This document shows positions 1 to 7,175 of a stretch of 17,126 nucleotides of DNA, piece by piece. Location: positions 1-17,126 of the forward strand of contig CAZDUZ010000020.1 of assembly GCA_964508755.1 (NCBI GenBank). The letters are read 5' to 3'. The number at the start of each line of letters is the position of its first letter. Position 1 is the first letter of the stretch. The notes beneath the pieces are model-generated. The model made no database searches. It was not told the origin of the DNA and saw only the letters and a list, made by a program, of their open reading frames with translations. A program made the translations under genes and the position numbers. This DNA is from CAZDUZ01 sp964508755 (lineage in GTDB: Bacteria; Patescibacteriota; Dojkabacteria; SC72; JAFGCJ01).

Positions 1-215
1 GATTGGATCGCTGCCTTTAAACGTTCTGAAAAATAATCCGCAATATTGGTTTGTTCCTGTTGAGGATCTCTAGAGGTAGAAACACCGTTGTACATTCCTC
101 CAGTGGTTAACTCAGTAGCACATTCATCACAGACCCATTCCTGCGTTCGTCTTCCATTTGCGATTTTTGTAAGTTGTGTTGTTGCGGGGCGTATTCCACA
201 ATTCTCACACGTCAT
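1..215 (-). CDS. N-terminus of a Clp-family AAA+ ATPase with C4 zinc finger (partial, runs off left edge)
   Basis: A reading frame starts at ATG 215 on the minus strand and stays open for 71 codons to the window edge. It begins MTCENCG and carries two C-x2-C pairs (CENC near residues 3-6, CDEC near 34-37), a C4 zinc finger. The stretch between them (PATTQLTKIANGRR) is typical of the zinc finger found at the start of ClpE and of Clp ATPases from Patescibacteria. A polar linker follows, then YFSERLKAAIQ, which resembles the first helix of the Clp N domain (F-x-E-R-A-x-x-V). I infer an ATP-dependent unfoldase of the ClpC/ClpE type that feeds a ClpP peptidase, but the ATPase modules lie outside the window. 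A McsA-like or other zinc-finger protein cannot be excluded. The 100 bases upstream hold a possible -35 TTGGCA at 258-263 without a convincing -10. Confidence 0.72.
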   Translation of the reverse strand, partial: MTCENCGIRPATTQLTKIANGRRTQEWVCDECATELTTGGMYNGVSTSRDPQQEQTNIADYFSERLKAAIQ

Positions 216-315
216 ACCTGAAAAAATGACAAATAATTAGCAATCCACAGTAACGACTGCCAACTTATAGTACCACACGATACTCGAATTTTCCAGTAAA
301 TAACTCCGCGGTAGT

Positions 316-1545
316 TCAGCCTATAAAAGGAAGTAAAACGTCTACAATTTTCTTTTGAGCGTCTTTGACGAAAATTCTCTCACGCAGCTTATCATCAATT
401 TTTAACAAACCACCTCGAACTTTTGAAACCATTCTAAGCATTTCCTGAAAAAGAATTTCTGGACTCAGCTCTCCTTCAGGGAGGATCTTTGCAATCCCTG
501 CCTCAACCAACACGCTTGCATTATGGAATTGTTCATTCTGAGTTACCCAAGGAATTGGAATAATAACGGAAGGAATACTAAAAGCTCCCACCTCATACAC
601 CATCAAAGCACCACCCCTCCCCACAAAGAGATCAATGTTTCGATAAAACAGACCCATCTCACAGGCTTGGGCATAGCGAAGTACCAACACTCGATCCTGC
701 TGTTCGCTCGAAAGTTTCCTCACCGCTGAAATAAACTTATCATAATCACGGTTAACCTTGTTATCTCCCGTAAGTACAATGATATTGAAGTGGCTCACCA
801 GCGACTTAAGTGCAATAAGAGTTATGGAGTTTAGGAGGTGAGAACCCTGCCCCCCACCCGCAATAAGTGCAGTGGGATATGCTGGAGTCATTTTTTTCAA
901 TTGAGCGAGACGGTTAGTGAGATCTTTCGGCCAACATCGGGAGTCGTTTAATTCTTTACGTAACGTATTACCCACAAATGTAGCTTTACGTGGCGAGAAA
1001 AAAGAGGACGCTGACTCAAATCCAAGAAGAACTTTCGTTGCAAAGATCGAAGAAATCCTGTTAGCAAGTCCAGCCTTCGTAGTTTGTTCATGAATTACAA
1101 CCGGGATTTTTTTAAGCCATGCAACAAAGCACACTGGAACCGTTACATATCCACCAGTTGAGAATACTACAGACACGGGATATCTCTTAAACAGCGAGAA
1201 AGAATCAAGGAGACCGCCAATAACACCTCCCAACCCAATTACCGTACTGAACGAAAAGCGCCGTTGCAATTTACCACTCCTTATACCGAGAAAGGTAATA
1301 CCATATTCTTGAGCTACGCGTGACTCTACACTTTGGGATACTTTCTCACCCTCCATTCCCTTCAAACCACCGACATAGAGGATTCTTGATTTCACCTCGG
1401 GATTGCGGCTCACCAATTCATCAATTACCGAAACAGCAGTAACGGTGTGACCACCTGATCCCCCACCGGTAATGACAATTGTGGAATTTTCAGTGCTTGT
1501 TTTATTAACCCTCCCATTCGTTCTCGGATGTATCACGTTAAGCAT
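316..1545 (-). CDS. murG: MurG, UDP-GlcNAc:lipid I N-acetylglucosaminyltransferase
   Basis: MurG transfers GlcNAc from UDP-GlcNAc to lipid I, giving lipid II at the inner face of the cytoplasmic membrane. The protein has the GT-B layout. An N-terminal glycine loop GGGSGGH (about residues 27-33, normally GGTGGH) carries the conserved His. HEQ lies at 152-154 and the second-domain loop GGGQGSH at about 230-236. GRGGALMVYEV (309-319) matches the family R-x-GA-x-T-x-x-E nucleotide-sugar motif, and QNEQFHNA matches the acceptor/donor loop D-x-Q-x-x-N-A. Length (409 aa) is slightly above the usual 350-370 because of about 20 extra N-terminal residues. An in-frame GTG at 1557 would add four residues, but it lies inside AGGTGG (1554-1559), which sits 8 bases before ATG 1545, so I take ATG 1545 as start. 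It follows ftsW by 26 bases, probably in one transcript. Confidence 0.93.
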   Translation of the reverse strand: MLNVIHPRTNGRVNKTSTENSTIVITGGGSGGHTVTAVSVIDELVSRNPEVKSRILYVGGLKGMEGEKVSQSVESRVAQEYGITFLGIRSGKLQRRFSFSTVIGLGGVIGGLLDSFSLFKRYPVSVVFSTGGYVTVPVCFVAWLKKIPVVIHEQTTKAGLANRISSIFATKVLLGFESASSFFSPRKATFVGNTLRKELNDSRCWPKDLTNRLAQLKKMTPAYPTALIAGGGQGSHLLNSITLIALKSLVSHFNIIVLTGDNKVNRDYDKFISAVRKLSSEQQDRVLVLRYAQACEMGLFYRNIDLFVGRGGALMVYEVGAFSIPSVIIPIPWVTQNEQFHNASVLVEAGIAKILPEGELSPEILFQEMLRMVSKVRGGLLKIDDKLRERIFVKDAQKKIVDVLLPFIG

Positions 1546-1553
1546 ATCATGTT

Positions 1554-1559
1554 CCACCT
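1554..1559 (-). promoter_or_regulatory. Ribosome binding site of murG
   Basis: AGGTGG, one mismatch from AGGAGG, with 8 bases between it and ATG 1545. It overlaps the upstream GTG at 1557, so it argues against the GTG as start. It is one of few Shine-Dalgarno-like sites in the window. Confidence 0.55.
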
Positions 1560-1571
1560 AAATTACATTGT

Positions 1572-2861
1572 TTAATTCTTAACATGCCTACTTACATTCA
1601 ATAATATACCCATTGCGGCTAACGTCACAACCATAGATGAGCCACCATAGGTAAAAAACGGAAGTGGTACTCCGGTAACAGGTACGAGGGTTACATTTGC
1701 ACCCATGTGTAGAAAAGCCTGAAAAACAAGCCAGAAGCCAATTCCTCCCGCAAGCAGTTGCCCTAATCGATCAGGCGCCCTTACCGCAATACGATACGCA
1801 CGAGAAAGAAATACCAGAAATAATGAAACAAGTATGATCCCTCCAAACATACCCATTTCTTCAAGAATAATAGCAAATATTGAATCAGTAAACGCAGTAT
1901 TTTCAACAAGAAACCCAAACCGTTGGCGTGATTCTCCAAAGCCTTTCCCCCAAAAACCTCCAGACCCAATGCCAATGAGTATCTGCTGGGTCTGGTATCC
2001 AGCCCCTAAAGGGTCCGTTACTTCTCCGGTGCGCTGAAGATCGAGAAAGGTTTGAAGACGTTGAATACGGTAGGATTCAATACTCAGTGCTGCAACACCT
2101 AGTAAAAGCCCTACAATCACAGCAAGAATTGCTCCACCAGTATGCACGGAATCTCTTCCTGAAGAAAAATAAATAGCAAAAGCGACTACACAAATAATTA
2201 CCGTAGAACCTAAGTCTGGTTCAAGTAAGACCAGACCTCCAACAAAGAGAAGTAGGAACAAGAAAACACCAAGTTCATAGATGAAATGATGACGTATTTT
2301 TTCCCTGAAATCAGATATCGCTTGTTTTTCTCTGGATAGCCACAGACTTAAATACATAATGAAAACGGGTTTTGCCAACTCAGCAGGCTGTACCGGAATA
2401 CTGCCAATTTGAAACCATCTTCGTGAGCCATTGATTTCGTCGCCAACAACAAGTACAACGATTAATAAAAGGATCGTGATACCAAGAAGCGGAAACGCAA
2501 GTTTGGTAAACTGATGATAGTCCCAGAAATAAAGGAATGCTCCAGCGCCAAGTCCGAGAATTATCCAAACAAACTGCTGTTTAACAAAGTGAAAACGGTC
2601 ATTGAAATAAAAGTCCGCATTGAAAACGCTTGCTTCAAAAACCATAATAATTCCAACAATTAATAACACAGCGGTTATGAGAACAAGTACCATATCAGGC
2701 TTATAAAGCGTATGTTCATGAGAATCACCCCTGATTTTGCGTAAAGGTGTACCCCCGCGTTTAACTATAGTTTTTTTCTTTACACTTTTTTTGGGGTTTG
2801 TAAGAAATTGAAACACTTGCAGTGAACTATCTGGTAGTTTAGTATGGAACAACACTAACAT
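1572..2861 (-). CDS. ftsW: FtsW/RodA-family SEDS peptidoglycan polymerase, probably FtsW
   Basis: A multi-pass membrane protein of 429 aa. SEDS proteins polymerise lipid II into glycan strands together with a class B PBP. Family marks are PDMVLVLITAVLLIVGIIMVFEAS near residues 55-78 (first helix), NGSRRWF...QPAELAK at about 144-164, EPDLGST at about 214-220 with the conserved catalytic Asp, GSGGFWGKGFGES at about 299-311, LEEMGMFGG near 333-341, and PVTGVPLPFFTYGGSSM at 394-410. The 55-residue N-terminal tail is long and basic (NPKKSVKKKTIVKRGG) and presumably cytoplasmic. The murG gene directly downstream favours FtsW over RodA. The ATG at 2861 has only a weak AAGG just before it. The plus-strand cmk frame begins 7 bases away, so the control regions of the two genes must overlap coding sequence; a later start within the basic tail is possible. 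Confidence 0.9.
   Translation of the reverse strand: MLVLFHTKLPDSSLQVFQFLTNPKKSVKKKTIVKRGGTPLRKIRGDSHEHTLYKPDMVLVLITAVLLIVGIIMVFEASVFNADFYFNDRFHFVKQQFVWIILGLGAGAFLYFWDYHQFTKLAFPLLGITILLLIVVLVVGDEINGSRRWFQIGSIPVQPAELAKPVFIMYLSLWLSREKQAISDFREKIRHHFIYELGVFLFLLLFVGGLVLLEPDLGSTVIICVVAFAIYFSSGRDSVHTGGAILAVIVGLLLGVAALSIESYRIQRLQTFLDLQRTGEVTDPLGAGYQTQQILIGIGSGGFWGKGFGESRQRFGFLVENTAFTDSIFAIILEEMGMFGGIILVSLFLVFLSRAYRIAVRAPDRLGQLLAGGIGFWLVFQAFLHMGANVTLVPVTGVPLPFFTYGGSSMVVTLAAMGILLNVSRHVKN
2817..2845 (+). promoter_or_regulatory. Candidate promoter of cmk, inside the 5' end of ftsW
   Basis: TTGCAG (2817-2822), a 17-base spacer, then TAGTAT (2840-2845). Each box matches consensus at four of six positions. 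Transcription would begin near 2852, ahead of the cmk start. The elements lie in the first codons of ftsW on the other strand. Only moderate support. Confidence 0.35.
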
Positions 2862-2868
2862 ACCTTGA

Positions 2869-3528
2869 TTGATTATTGAAGTGACAACCTACCAAATTGA
2901 ACGGCCAAGCGACCTTGGTAAACTCGTCGTAATAGGAGGTCCCGGTGGTACAGGATCTTCTACCATTGCCAAAATTTTAGCAGAAAAATGGGGTCTTCAC
3001 CGAGTATATGCTGGCGAAATAATGAGAAACAAACAAGAAAAGAAAGAACTCAGTGATTTTCTTATTGATCAGGTCACCAACCATCCAGAGATTGATCGGT
3101 CTATCGATCAATTTCTCGTTCGTATGAGCTACTATCCCAACATTCTTATTGAAAGTAAATATTTTGCAGTAATCTCAACTCAAGTCGGTATACCATGCAC
3201 CGTTAAAATTTGGATTACCGCAGATTTTACAAGCAGAATTTACCGTACCCTTGAAAAAGACAACCTATTAAAATCGAAAAAGGTCATTAGTACTGAAGAT
3301 CCCCTCTATAAAGACACTCAAGAACAGCTTATGAGACGTCAGGCAAACGACATAAAGCGTTGTCGAAAACTTTATAAAGCAGATCTCAGCAAACCTGAAA
3401 TGTATAATGATATCGTCATAGATACCACAGGTCTCAATGTACCATTCACGGTAAATAGAATTTTTGAAGAAATTAAGAAAATCGACAAAGTGTACAAAAG
3501 ATTCCAGCCGAAACAGTTGCGCTACTAG
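2869..3528 (+). CDS. cmk: Archaeal-type cytidylate kinase (CMP kinase)
   Basis: Phosphorylates CMP/dCMP with ATP in pyrimidine salvage and CTP supply. The P-loop GGPGGTGSST (residues 23-32) lacks the usual Walker A lysine, as archaeal CMP kinases do (GSGTTT). The rest matches that lineage: RVYAGEIMR at 45-53, NHPEIDRSID at 71-80, LIESKYFA at 93-100 (archaeal VIEGRLAGW, here with Arg replaced by Lys), VKIWI at 112-116, a lid stretch QEQLMRRQANDIKRCRKLY, and NDIVIDTTGLN at 180-190. The length of 219 aa fits an archaeal-type enzyme with a C-terminal extension (KVYKRFQPKQLRY). The start is uncertain: TTG 2869 gives the longest frame, GTG 2881 is four codons in, and neither has a good ribosome site. 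The P-loop begins well after both, so function does not depend on the choice. Confidence 0.82.
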   Translation: MIIEVTTYQIERPSDLGKLVVIGGPGGTGSSTIAKILAEKWGLHRVYAGEIMRNKQEKKELSDFLIDQVTNHPEIDRSIDQFLVRMSYYPNILIESKYFAVISTQVGIPCTVKIWITADFTSRIYRTLEKDNLLKSKKVISTEDPLYKDTQEQLMRRQANDIKRCRKLYKADLSKPEMYNDIVIDTTGLNVPFTVNRIFEEIKKIDKVYKRFQPKQLRY

Positions 3529-3553
3529 CCAATCATTGCTACGATAATTACGG

Positions 3554-3859
3554 ATGGCAGATATTAATCAGACACAGCCACCTGTTTCATTCTCACCTCC
3601 TTCTCCAAGTGGGATGGCGGAAACGCCCCAACCTGCTCAGTTTACACCCCCTGCAGCTCCACTTGCTCCGCTTGGGTCAGTCCCTCAAACTCAACAACCC
3701 CTCAATATTGCCAACGCCCCTCTCAGCGACGATTTATCAGTTCAATGGAGACGAACGAAGTGTATGGTGTGTGGGTACATTCACGAAGGGAGAAATGTAA
3801 TGACTGTTTGTCCGCGATGCAAAAACGCGGATCCGGACAAGTTTGTGGAGTCGGATTAA
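3554..3859 (+). CDS. Proline-rich protein with C-terminal rubredoxin-like zinc/iron knuckle
   Basis: 101 aa in two parts. Residues 1-60 are rich in Pro, Gln, Ala and Ser and look disordered. Residues 66-101 carry four cysteines as CMVCGYIHEG (C70, C73) and CPRCKNADPDKF (C86, C89). The C-x2-C-G-Y-I-H-E-G ... C-P-x-C ... K-F pattern is that of the small rubredoxin domain at the end of rubrerythrins, which binds one Fe or Zn. The four-helix di-iron domain of rubrerythrin is absent, so this is a stand-alone knuckle on a flexible tether. Electron transfer or plain zinc binding are both possible and I cannot choose. It lies 25 bases after cmk on the same strand. TACGAT at 3540-3545, eight bases before the ATG, could be a weak -10 for a separate leaderless transcript. 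Confidence 0.78.
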   Translation: MADINQTQPPVSFSPPSPSGMAETPQPAQFTPPAAPLAPLGSVPQTQQPLNIANAPLSDDLSVQWRRTKCMVCGYIHEGRNVMTVCPRCKNADPDKFVESD

Positions 3860-3889
3860 GTAAAGGGTTTACCAAGTGAGATCATCTGT

Positions 3890-4156
3890 TTAATTGTGAT
3901 TACTTTCTATTCCCCATATAGTTGCTACTAAAGGATATCTACGACCAAGAGTTTCCAGATCATCTCTTAATTTAGAAATTTGATTTCCCGTGGCTTTAAG
4001 AGCCAAAGAAATTACTTCATCGGCTGCAACATCAAGTACTTGCTCTGAAAGTTTACTAAAATTTTCCACCTGAGATTCAGGTTGTATATGAATATCAGCT
4101 TTTCCCTCACCTTGTTCGTCATTTCCATCCAAATGCAGTGGATTTAATTCGCTCAT
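3890..4156 (-). CDS. Small acidic hypothetical protein (88 aa)
   Basis: Not recognised. The first 45 residues are acidic and polar (DGNDEQGEGKADIHIQPES). The second half (VLDVAADEVISLALKATG, then KLRDDLETLGRRYPLVATIWGIE) should form two amphipathic helices. There is no membrane segment, signal peptide or cysteine. It follows the 63-aa gene by 19 bases on the same strand, so the two are probably cotranscribed, and its stop lies 30 bases from the stop of the convergent rubredoxin-like gene. The ATG at 4156 has no obvious ribosome site. It is accepted because the composition is protein-like, it forms a pair with its neighbour, and no better gene fills the interval. Confidence 0.5.
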   Translation of the reverse strand: MSELNPLHLDGNDEQGEGKADIHIQPESQVENFSKLSEQVLDVAADEVISLALKATGNQISKLRDDLETLGRRYPLVATIWGIESNHN

Positions 4157-4175
4157 AGAGGGTAATCACAACAAT

Positions 4176-4367
4176 TTATGTCCTCAATCTCTGCATTGTT
4201 TCTTCAAATCTACCTTGCGCGAGAAGTAATTTCTCCTTAGCAACGACAAATGATATCGTGTTTTGTATTAACAAGTCTCTTATTTCATAAACTTCATGTT
4301 CTAGAGTCATATATGCAATAGTAAGTTTCATCAGAGTATCTTGAACAGGTTGAAGTGAGACATCCAT
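4176..4367 (-). CDS. Small helical hypothetical protein (63 aa)
   Basis: Not recognised. The whole chain (MDVSLQPVQDTLMKLTIAYM ... EVYEIRDLLIQ ... AKEKLLLAQGRFEETMQRLRT) has regular hydrophobic spacing and should fold as one or two long amphipathic helices, perhaps a coiled-coil oligomer. There is no membrane segment. It lies 69 bases downstream of tRNA-Leu(UAA) on the same strand. I see no terminator after the tRNA and no strong separate promoter, so it may be read from the tRNA transcript. With the 88-aa gene it forms a two-gene unit. Together they could encode a small complex, but nothing identifies the function. Confidence 0.45.
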   Translation of the reverse strand: MDVSLQPVQDTLMKLTIAYMTLEHEVYEIRDLLIQNTISFVVAKEKLLLAQGRFEETMQRLRT

Positions 4368-4436
4368 AAATCTGAAAGCTTACGAGTAAGTTAACACAGA
4401 ATAAAAGTTTAAAAGCATTATCGAACTATTACTCAC

Positions 4437-4522
4437 TGCCGGGAGCGGGGATCGAACCCGCACGCTCTTGAAGGAGCACAGGATTTTAAGTCCTGCGTGT
4501 CTGCCTGTTCCACCACCCCGGC
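4437..4522 (-). tRNA. tRNA-Leu (anticodon UAA)
   Basis: On the minus strand the acceptor arms GCCGGGG and TCCCGGC pair over 7 bp with one G-U at the inner end. The discriminator is A. The anticodon stem CAGGA/TCCTG encloses CTTAAAA, giving UAA. The long variable arm (GCTC...GAGC) is class II, as expected for Leu. The T arm is GCGGG-TTCGATC-CCCGC. The 3' CCA is not encoded. It lies 38 bases after tRNA-Cys and is probably cotranscribed with it. Confidence 0.95.
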
Positions 4523-4525
4523 ACA

Positions 4526-4559
4526 TTTTCAATGAAGGCGTTTTTGCCTAACAATGTTA
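4526..4559 (-). other. Inter-tRNA spacer with short hairpin
   Basis: Between tRNA-Cys and tRNA-Leu the minus strand reads AGGC-AAAAAC-GCCT, flanked further out by ACAT and ATGT. This could form a small stem in the precursor and mark a processing site. No T-run follows, so it is not a likely terminator. Confidence 0.3.
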
Positions 4560-4560
4560 C

Positions 4561-4637
4561 TGGAGGTGACGACGGGATTCGAACCCGTGAGTAGCGGTTT
4601 TGCAGACCGCCGCCTTGGACCACTTGGCTACGTCACC
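4561..4637 (-). tRNA. tRNA-Cys (anticodon GCA), CCA encoded
   Basis: Acceptor arms GGTGACG and CGTCACC pair perfectly. The anticodon stem GCGGT/ACCGC encloses CTGCAAA, giving GCA. The T arm is ACGGG-TTCGAAT-CCCGT. The discriminator U at 4564 is the normal identity element for Cys. CCA follows at 4561-4563 and is genomically encoded, unlike the two Leu tRNAs here. It is the first gene of the tRNA pair behind the TATAAT promoter. Confidence 0.96.
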
Positions 4638-4686
4638 ATAAACTGAGTTATGAGCACGAAAGAGCGAATGGTAAAAACCTGCCCCG

Positions 4687-4692
4687 ATTATA
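4687..4692 (-). promoter_or_regulatory. -10 box of the tRNA-Cys/tRNA-Leu operon
   Basis: A perfect TATAAT on the minus strand, preceded directly by TG. Transcription should start near 4680, about 43 bases ahead of tRNA-Cys. The matching -35 is poor (TTTCAC at 17-base spacing), so recognition may rest on the -10 and the TG. The interval 4638-4762 contains nothing else except the inverted repeat near the ppsA stop. Confidence 0.6.
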
Positions 4693-4745
4693 CATAATAC
4701 CTTGTCCGAGTGAAACGGTTAGTGTGAACCTCAGAATCGTTTATC

Positions 4746-4775
4746 ATCAAAAACCATTACTTTCAGCTTTTTGAT
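4746..4775 (-). terminator. Possible terminator at the end of ppsA
   Basis: On the minus strand ATCAAAAA and TTTTTGAT form an 8-bp inverted repeat around the ppsA stop codon with a 14-base loop. The stem is almost all A-T, and the T-run is the 3' arm itself. This is weak as an intrinsic terminator, but it is the only candidate ahead of the tRNA promoter. Confidence 0.25.
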
Positions 4776-7162
4776 TTCTTACTCTTCAGATTTCCGATCA
4801 TCATCCTTGTTTTAATAAGGCTATCAGGCTCGAGCGACATAGAGTCGATATTCTTATTGACGAGAAATCGAGCTATTTCAGGATAATTTGAGGGGGCCTC
4901 ACCGCATATTCCAACCGTGCGATTATGCTTATGTGCTGTTTCGATAATTTTTGATAGAAATCTTAAAACAGCTTCGTTTCGCTCGTCGTACAGATAGCTG
5001 ACGAGAGCGCTATCACGGTCAAGTCCGAGAACAAGCTGGGTAAGATCATTGGTACCAATGCTAAAACCATCGAAGATTTTCGAGAATTGATCAGCAAGAA
5101 TCACGTTTGATGGTATTTCGCACATGACTAACACTTTCAATCCATTTTTGCCTCGTTCCAATCCATTTTTCGCAAGGATCTTCAACACTTGCTTACCTTC
5201 ATCAACGGTCCGGCAAAATGGAATCATCAGTTTCACGTTTCTTAATCCGAATTCGTCTCGAACTTTTTTCATTGCTTTGCATTCAAGCGCAAAGGCATCT
5301 TTAAATTCAGGACTGGTATATCTTGACGCTCCACGGTACCCAATCATCGGATTTGATTCGATCGGCTCGAAGTATTTACCACCGATAAGATTTGCGTATT
5401 CGTTCGTTTTGAAGTCCGACATTCGGACGATGACATCTTTTGGATGGAAGGATACTGCAATTTTAGCTATTCCTTGAGCTAGTTTTTCCACATAAAACTC
5501 AGGTCCCGATGGATACCCTTTGATAATCTCACGTATCCGCTCACGCTCCTCAGGATCCTTCACGCGCTCTGGAAACAGGAGGGCATTGGGGTGAATTTTT
5601 ATGTAGTTTGAGATAATGAATTCTTCACGTGCAAGACCAACTCCATCAGCAGGCATCTGAGCAAGTTCAAATGCAGCGGCGGGACTTCCAAGATTAAGCA
5701 TTATTTTTGTCTTTGTCTTAGGGATGCTCCGCAGATTCACTTTCTTAATCTTGAAAGGAATGATCCCTTCATAGATTTTTCCAGTCTCCCCTTCCGCACA
5801 GCTTACCGTTACTTTGTTGAACTTGGGAAGTACCATTGTTCCGGTCCGAGTTCCAACAATACAAGGAATCCCCAATTCTCGAGATACAATAGCCGCATGA
5901 CAGGTTTTCCCTCCCGAATCAGTAACAATCGCTGATGCTTTTTTCATAATTGGCTCCCAGTCAGGATCCGTCATTGTCGTTACGAGAACATTGCCACTCT
6001 CAAATTTCTCTATTTGGCTTACATCTTTAATGAGTTGAACTTTACCTGTACCTACTTTGAACCCAACAGCTGTACCTTCAAGTATCACCTCGCCTTTTTT
6101 CTCGAGTACATATTCTTCATAGACGTTTGGATCACGCTTTGCTTGCACAGTCTCGGGTCGGGCCTGAACGATGAACAACTTCTTCGTTAATCCGTCCTTC
6201 GCCCACTCAATATCCATTGGCATACCGTAGTGTCGTTCAATCACCATCCCCCATTTCGCAAGCTGTACTACATCTTCATCATTGAGGGAAAACTTGTCTT
6301 GATCAATTTTTGAAACTGGGATATTTCGAGTTGTTTGATTGCCTTCGACAGAATAAATCATGCGTTCTGCTTTACTTCCCAATTCACGAGAGACAATGGG
6401 ATTAAACTTCGTTCCTACCATTGGTTTGAATACATAGTATTCGTCAGGGGTAACACGACCTTTTACAATATTTTCTCCAAGACCCCAGGATGAATTTATT
6501 AATATCACATTTTCAAATCCGCTTTCCGTATCAAGGGTAAACATAACCCCTGAACTTCCTCTATCAGATCGAACCATTTTCTGCACACCCACCGAAAGCG
6601 CAATACTCAAATGGTCAAAGCCTTGGTCTTGTCGATATGAAATGGCCCGATTGGTAAAGAGTGAGGCAACGCATTTTCTGCAGGTTTCAATAAGTTCATA
6701 TTCACCTCGAATGTTAAGATATGATTCTTGCTGGCCCGCAAACGAAGCTGTCGGCAAATCTTCACTGGTAGCGGAACTTCGTACTGCCACATCGACATCC
6801 GGCATATTATGCTCTTTTGAAAGCCTTCGATATGCAGTTCGAAGTGCCTCGTCGATTTCTGTTGGGAAAGGACTACTGAGAATTGCTTTTCGTACCGCAT
6901 AACCCCGAGCTGCCAGATTTCGAAGATTGTGGGTATTAAGATCCTTTAAAATTCCCTTAATCTCATTATCAAGACCAGTTTCTTTCAAAAATGCCCGATA
7001 CGCTTTAGCAGTTAGTGCAAAACCATTTGGAACTGCAACTCCTCGTGGAACTAACTTTTGATACATTTCTCCAAGAGAAGCATTTTTTCCACCAACAAGC
7101 GCAACATCTCCTTTGTTAAGCTCGTTAAACCATAAAACGTAGCGATCTTTTTTTGCAGACAT
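4763..7162 (-). CDS. ppsA: Phosphoenolpyruvate synthase (pyruvate, water dikinase)
   Basis: Converts pyruvate, ATP and water to PEP, AMP and phosphate, the gluconeogenic entry step. At 799 aa it has the full three-part layout. The N-terminal ATP-grasp part has GGKNASLGEM (24-33) and RSSATSEDLPTASFAGQQES (128-147). The swivelling phosphohistidine domain has TDSGGKTCHAAIVSRELGIP (414-433) with catalytic His422. The C-terminal PEP-binding barrel has GVGLAREEF (507-515), MSDFKTNEYANL (581-592), GYRGASRY (608-615), SIGTNDLTQLVLGLDRD (701-717) and GICGEAP (751-757) with general acid Cys753. All catalytic positions I can check are kept. Pyruvate,phosphate dikinase is less likely given length and the PPS-type N-terminus. 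It lies 13 bases after pyk on the same strand, so the two form an operon controlled from the pyk promoter. Confidence 0.95.
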   Translation of the reverse strand: MSAKKDRYVLWFNELNKGDVALVGGKNASLGEMYQKLVPRGVAVPNGFALTAKAYRAFLKETGLDNEIKGILKDLNTHNLRNLAARGYAVRKAILSSPFPTEIDEALRTAYRRLSKEHNMPDVDVAVRSSATSEDLPTASFAGQQESYLNIRGEYELIETCRKCVASLFTNRAISYRQDQGFDHLSIALSVGVQKMVRSDRGSSGVMFTLDTESGFENVILINSSWGLGENIVKGRVTPDEYYVFKPMVGTKFNPIVSRELGSKAERMIYSVEGNQTTRNIPVSKIDQDKFSLNDEDVVQLAKWGMVIERHYGMPMDIEWAKDGLTKKLFIVQARPETVQAKRDPNVYEEYVLEKKGEVILEGTAVGFKVGTGKVQLIKDVSQIEKFESGNVLVTTMTDPDWEPIMKKASAIVTDSGGKTCHAAIVSRELGIPCIVGTRTGTMVLPKFNKVTVSCAEGETGKIYEGIIPFKIKKVNLRSIPKTKTKIMLNLGSPAAAFELAQMPADGVGLAREEFIISNYIKIHPNALLFPERVKDPEERERIREIIKGYPSGPEFYVEKLAQGIAKIAVSFHPKDVIVRMSDFKTNEYANLIGGKYFEPIESNPMIGYRGASRYTSPEFKDAFALECKAMKKVRDEFGLRNVKLMIPFCRTVDEGKQVLKILAKNGLERGKNGLKVLVMCEIPSNVILADQFSKIFDGFSIGTNDLTQLVLGLDRDSALVSYLYDERNEAVLRFLSKIIETAHKHNRTVGICGEAPSNYPEIARFLVNKNIDSMSLEPDSLIKTRMMIGNLKSKKSKS

Positions 7163-7175
7163 GCCTGTAATATTT

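Noticed and set aside
3091..3112. 8-bp inverted repeat ATTGATCG/CGATCAAT
   Set aside because: It lies in the conserved HPEIDRSID coding stretch of cmk, where two Ile-Asp pairs explain it.
3863..3875. GTAAA-GGG-TTTAC mini hairpin between convergent genes as a terminator
   Set aside because: The stem has only 5 bp with one G-C pair and no T-run follows on either strand.
3890..4367. Toxin-antitoxin pair from the two small adjacent genes
   Set aside because: Neither protein shows a toxin or antitoxin fold signature, and no operator-like repeat lies upstream.
5124..5477. 117-codon plus-strand open frame within ppsA
   Set aside because: Opposite strand of a conserved, full-length enzyme; no domain, promoter or ribosome site.
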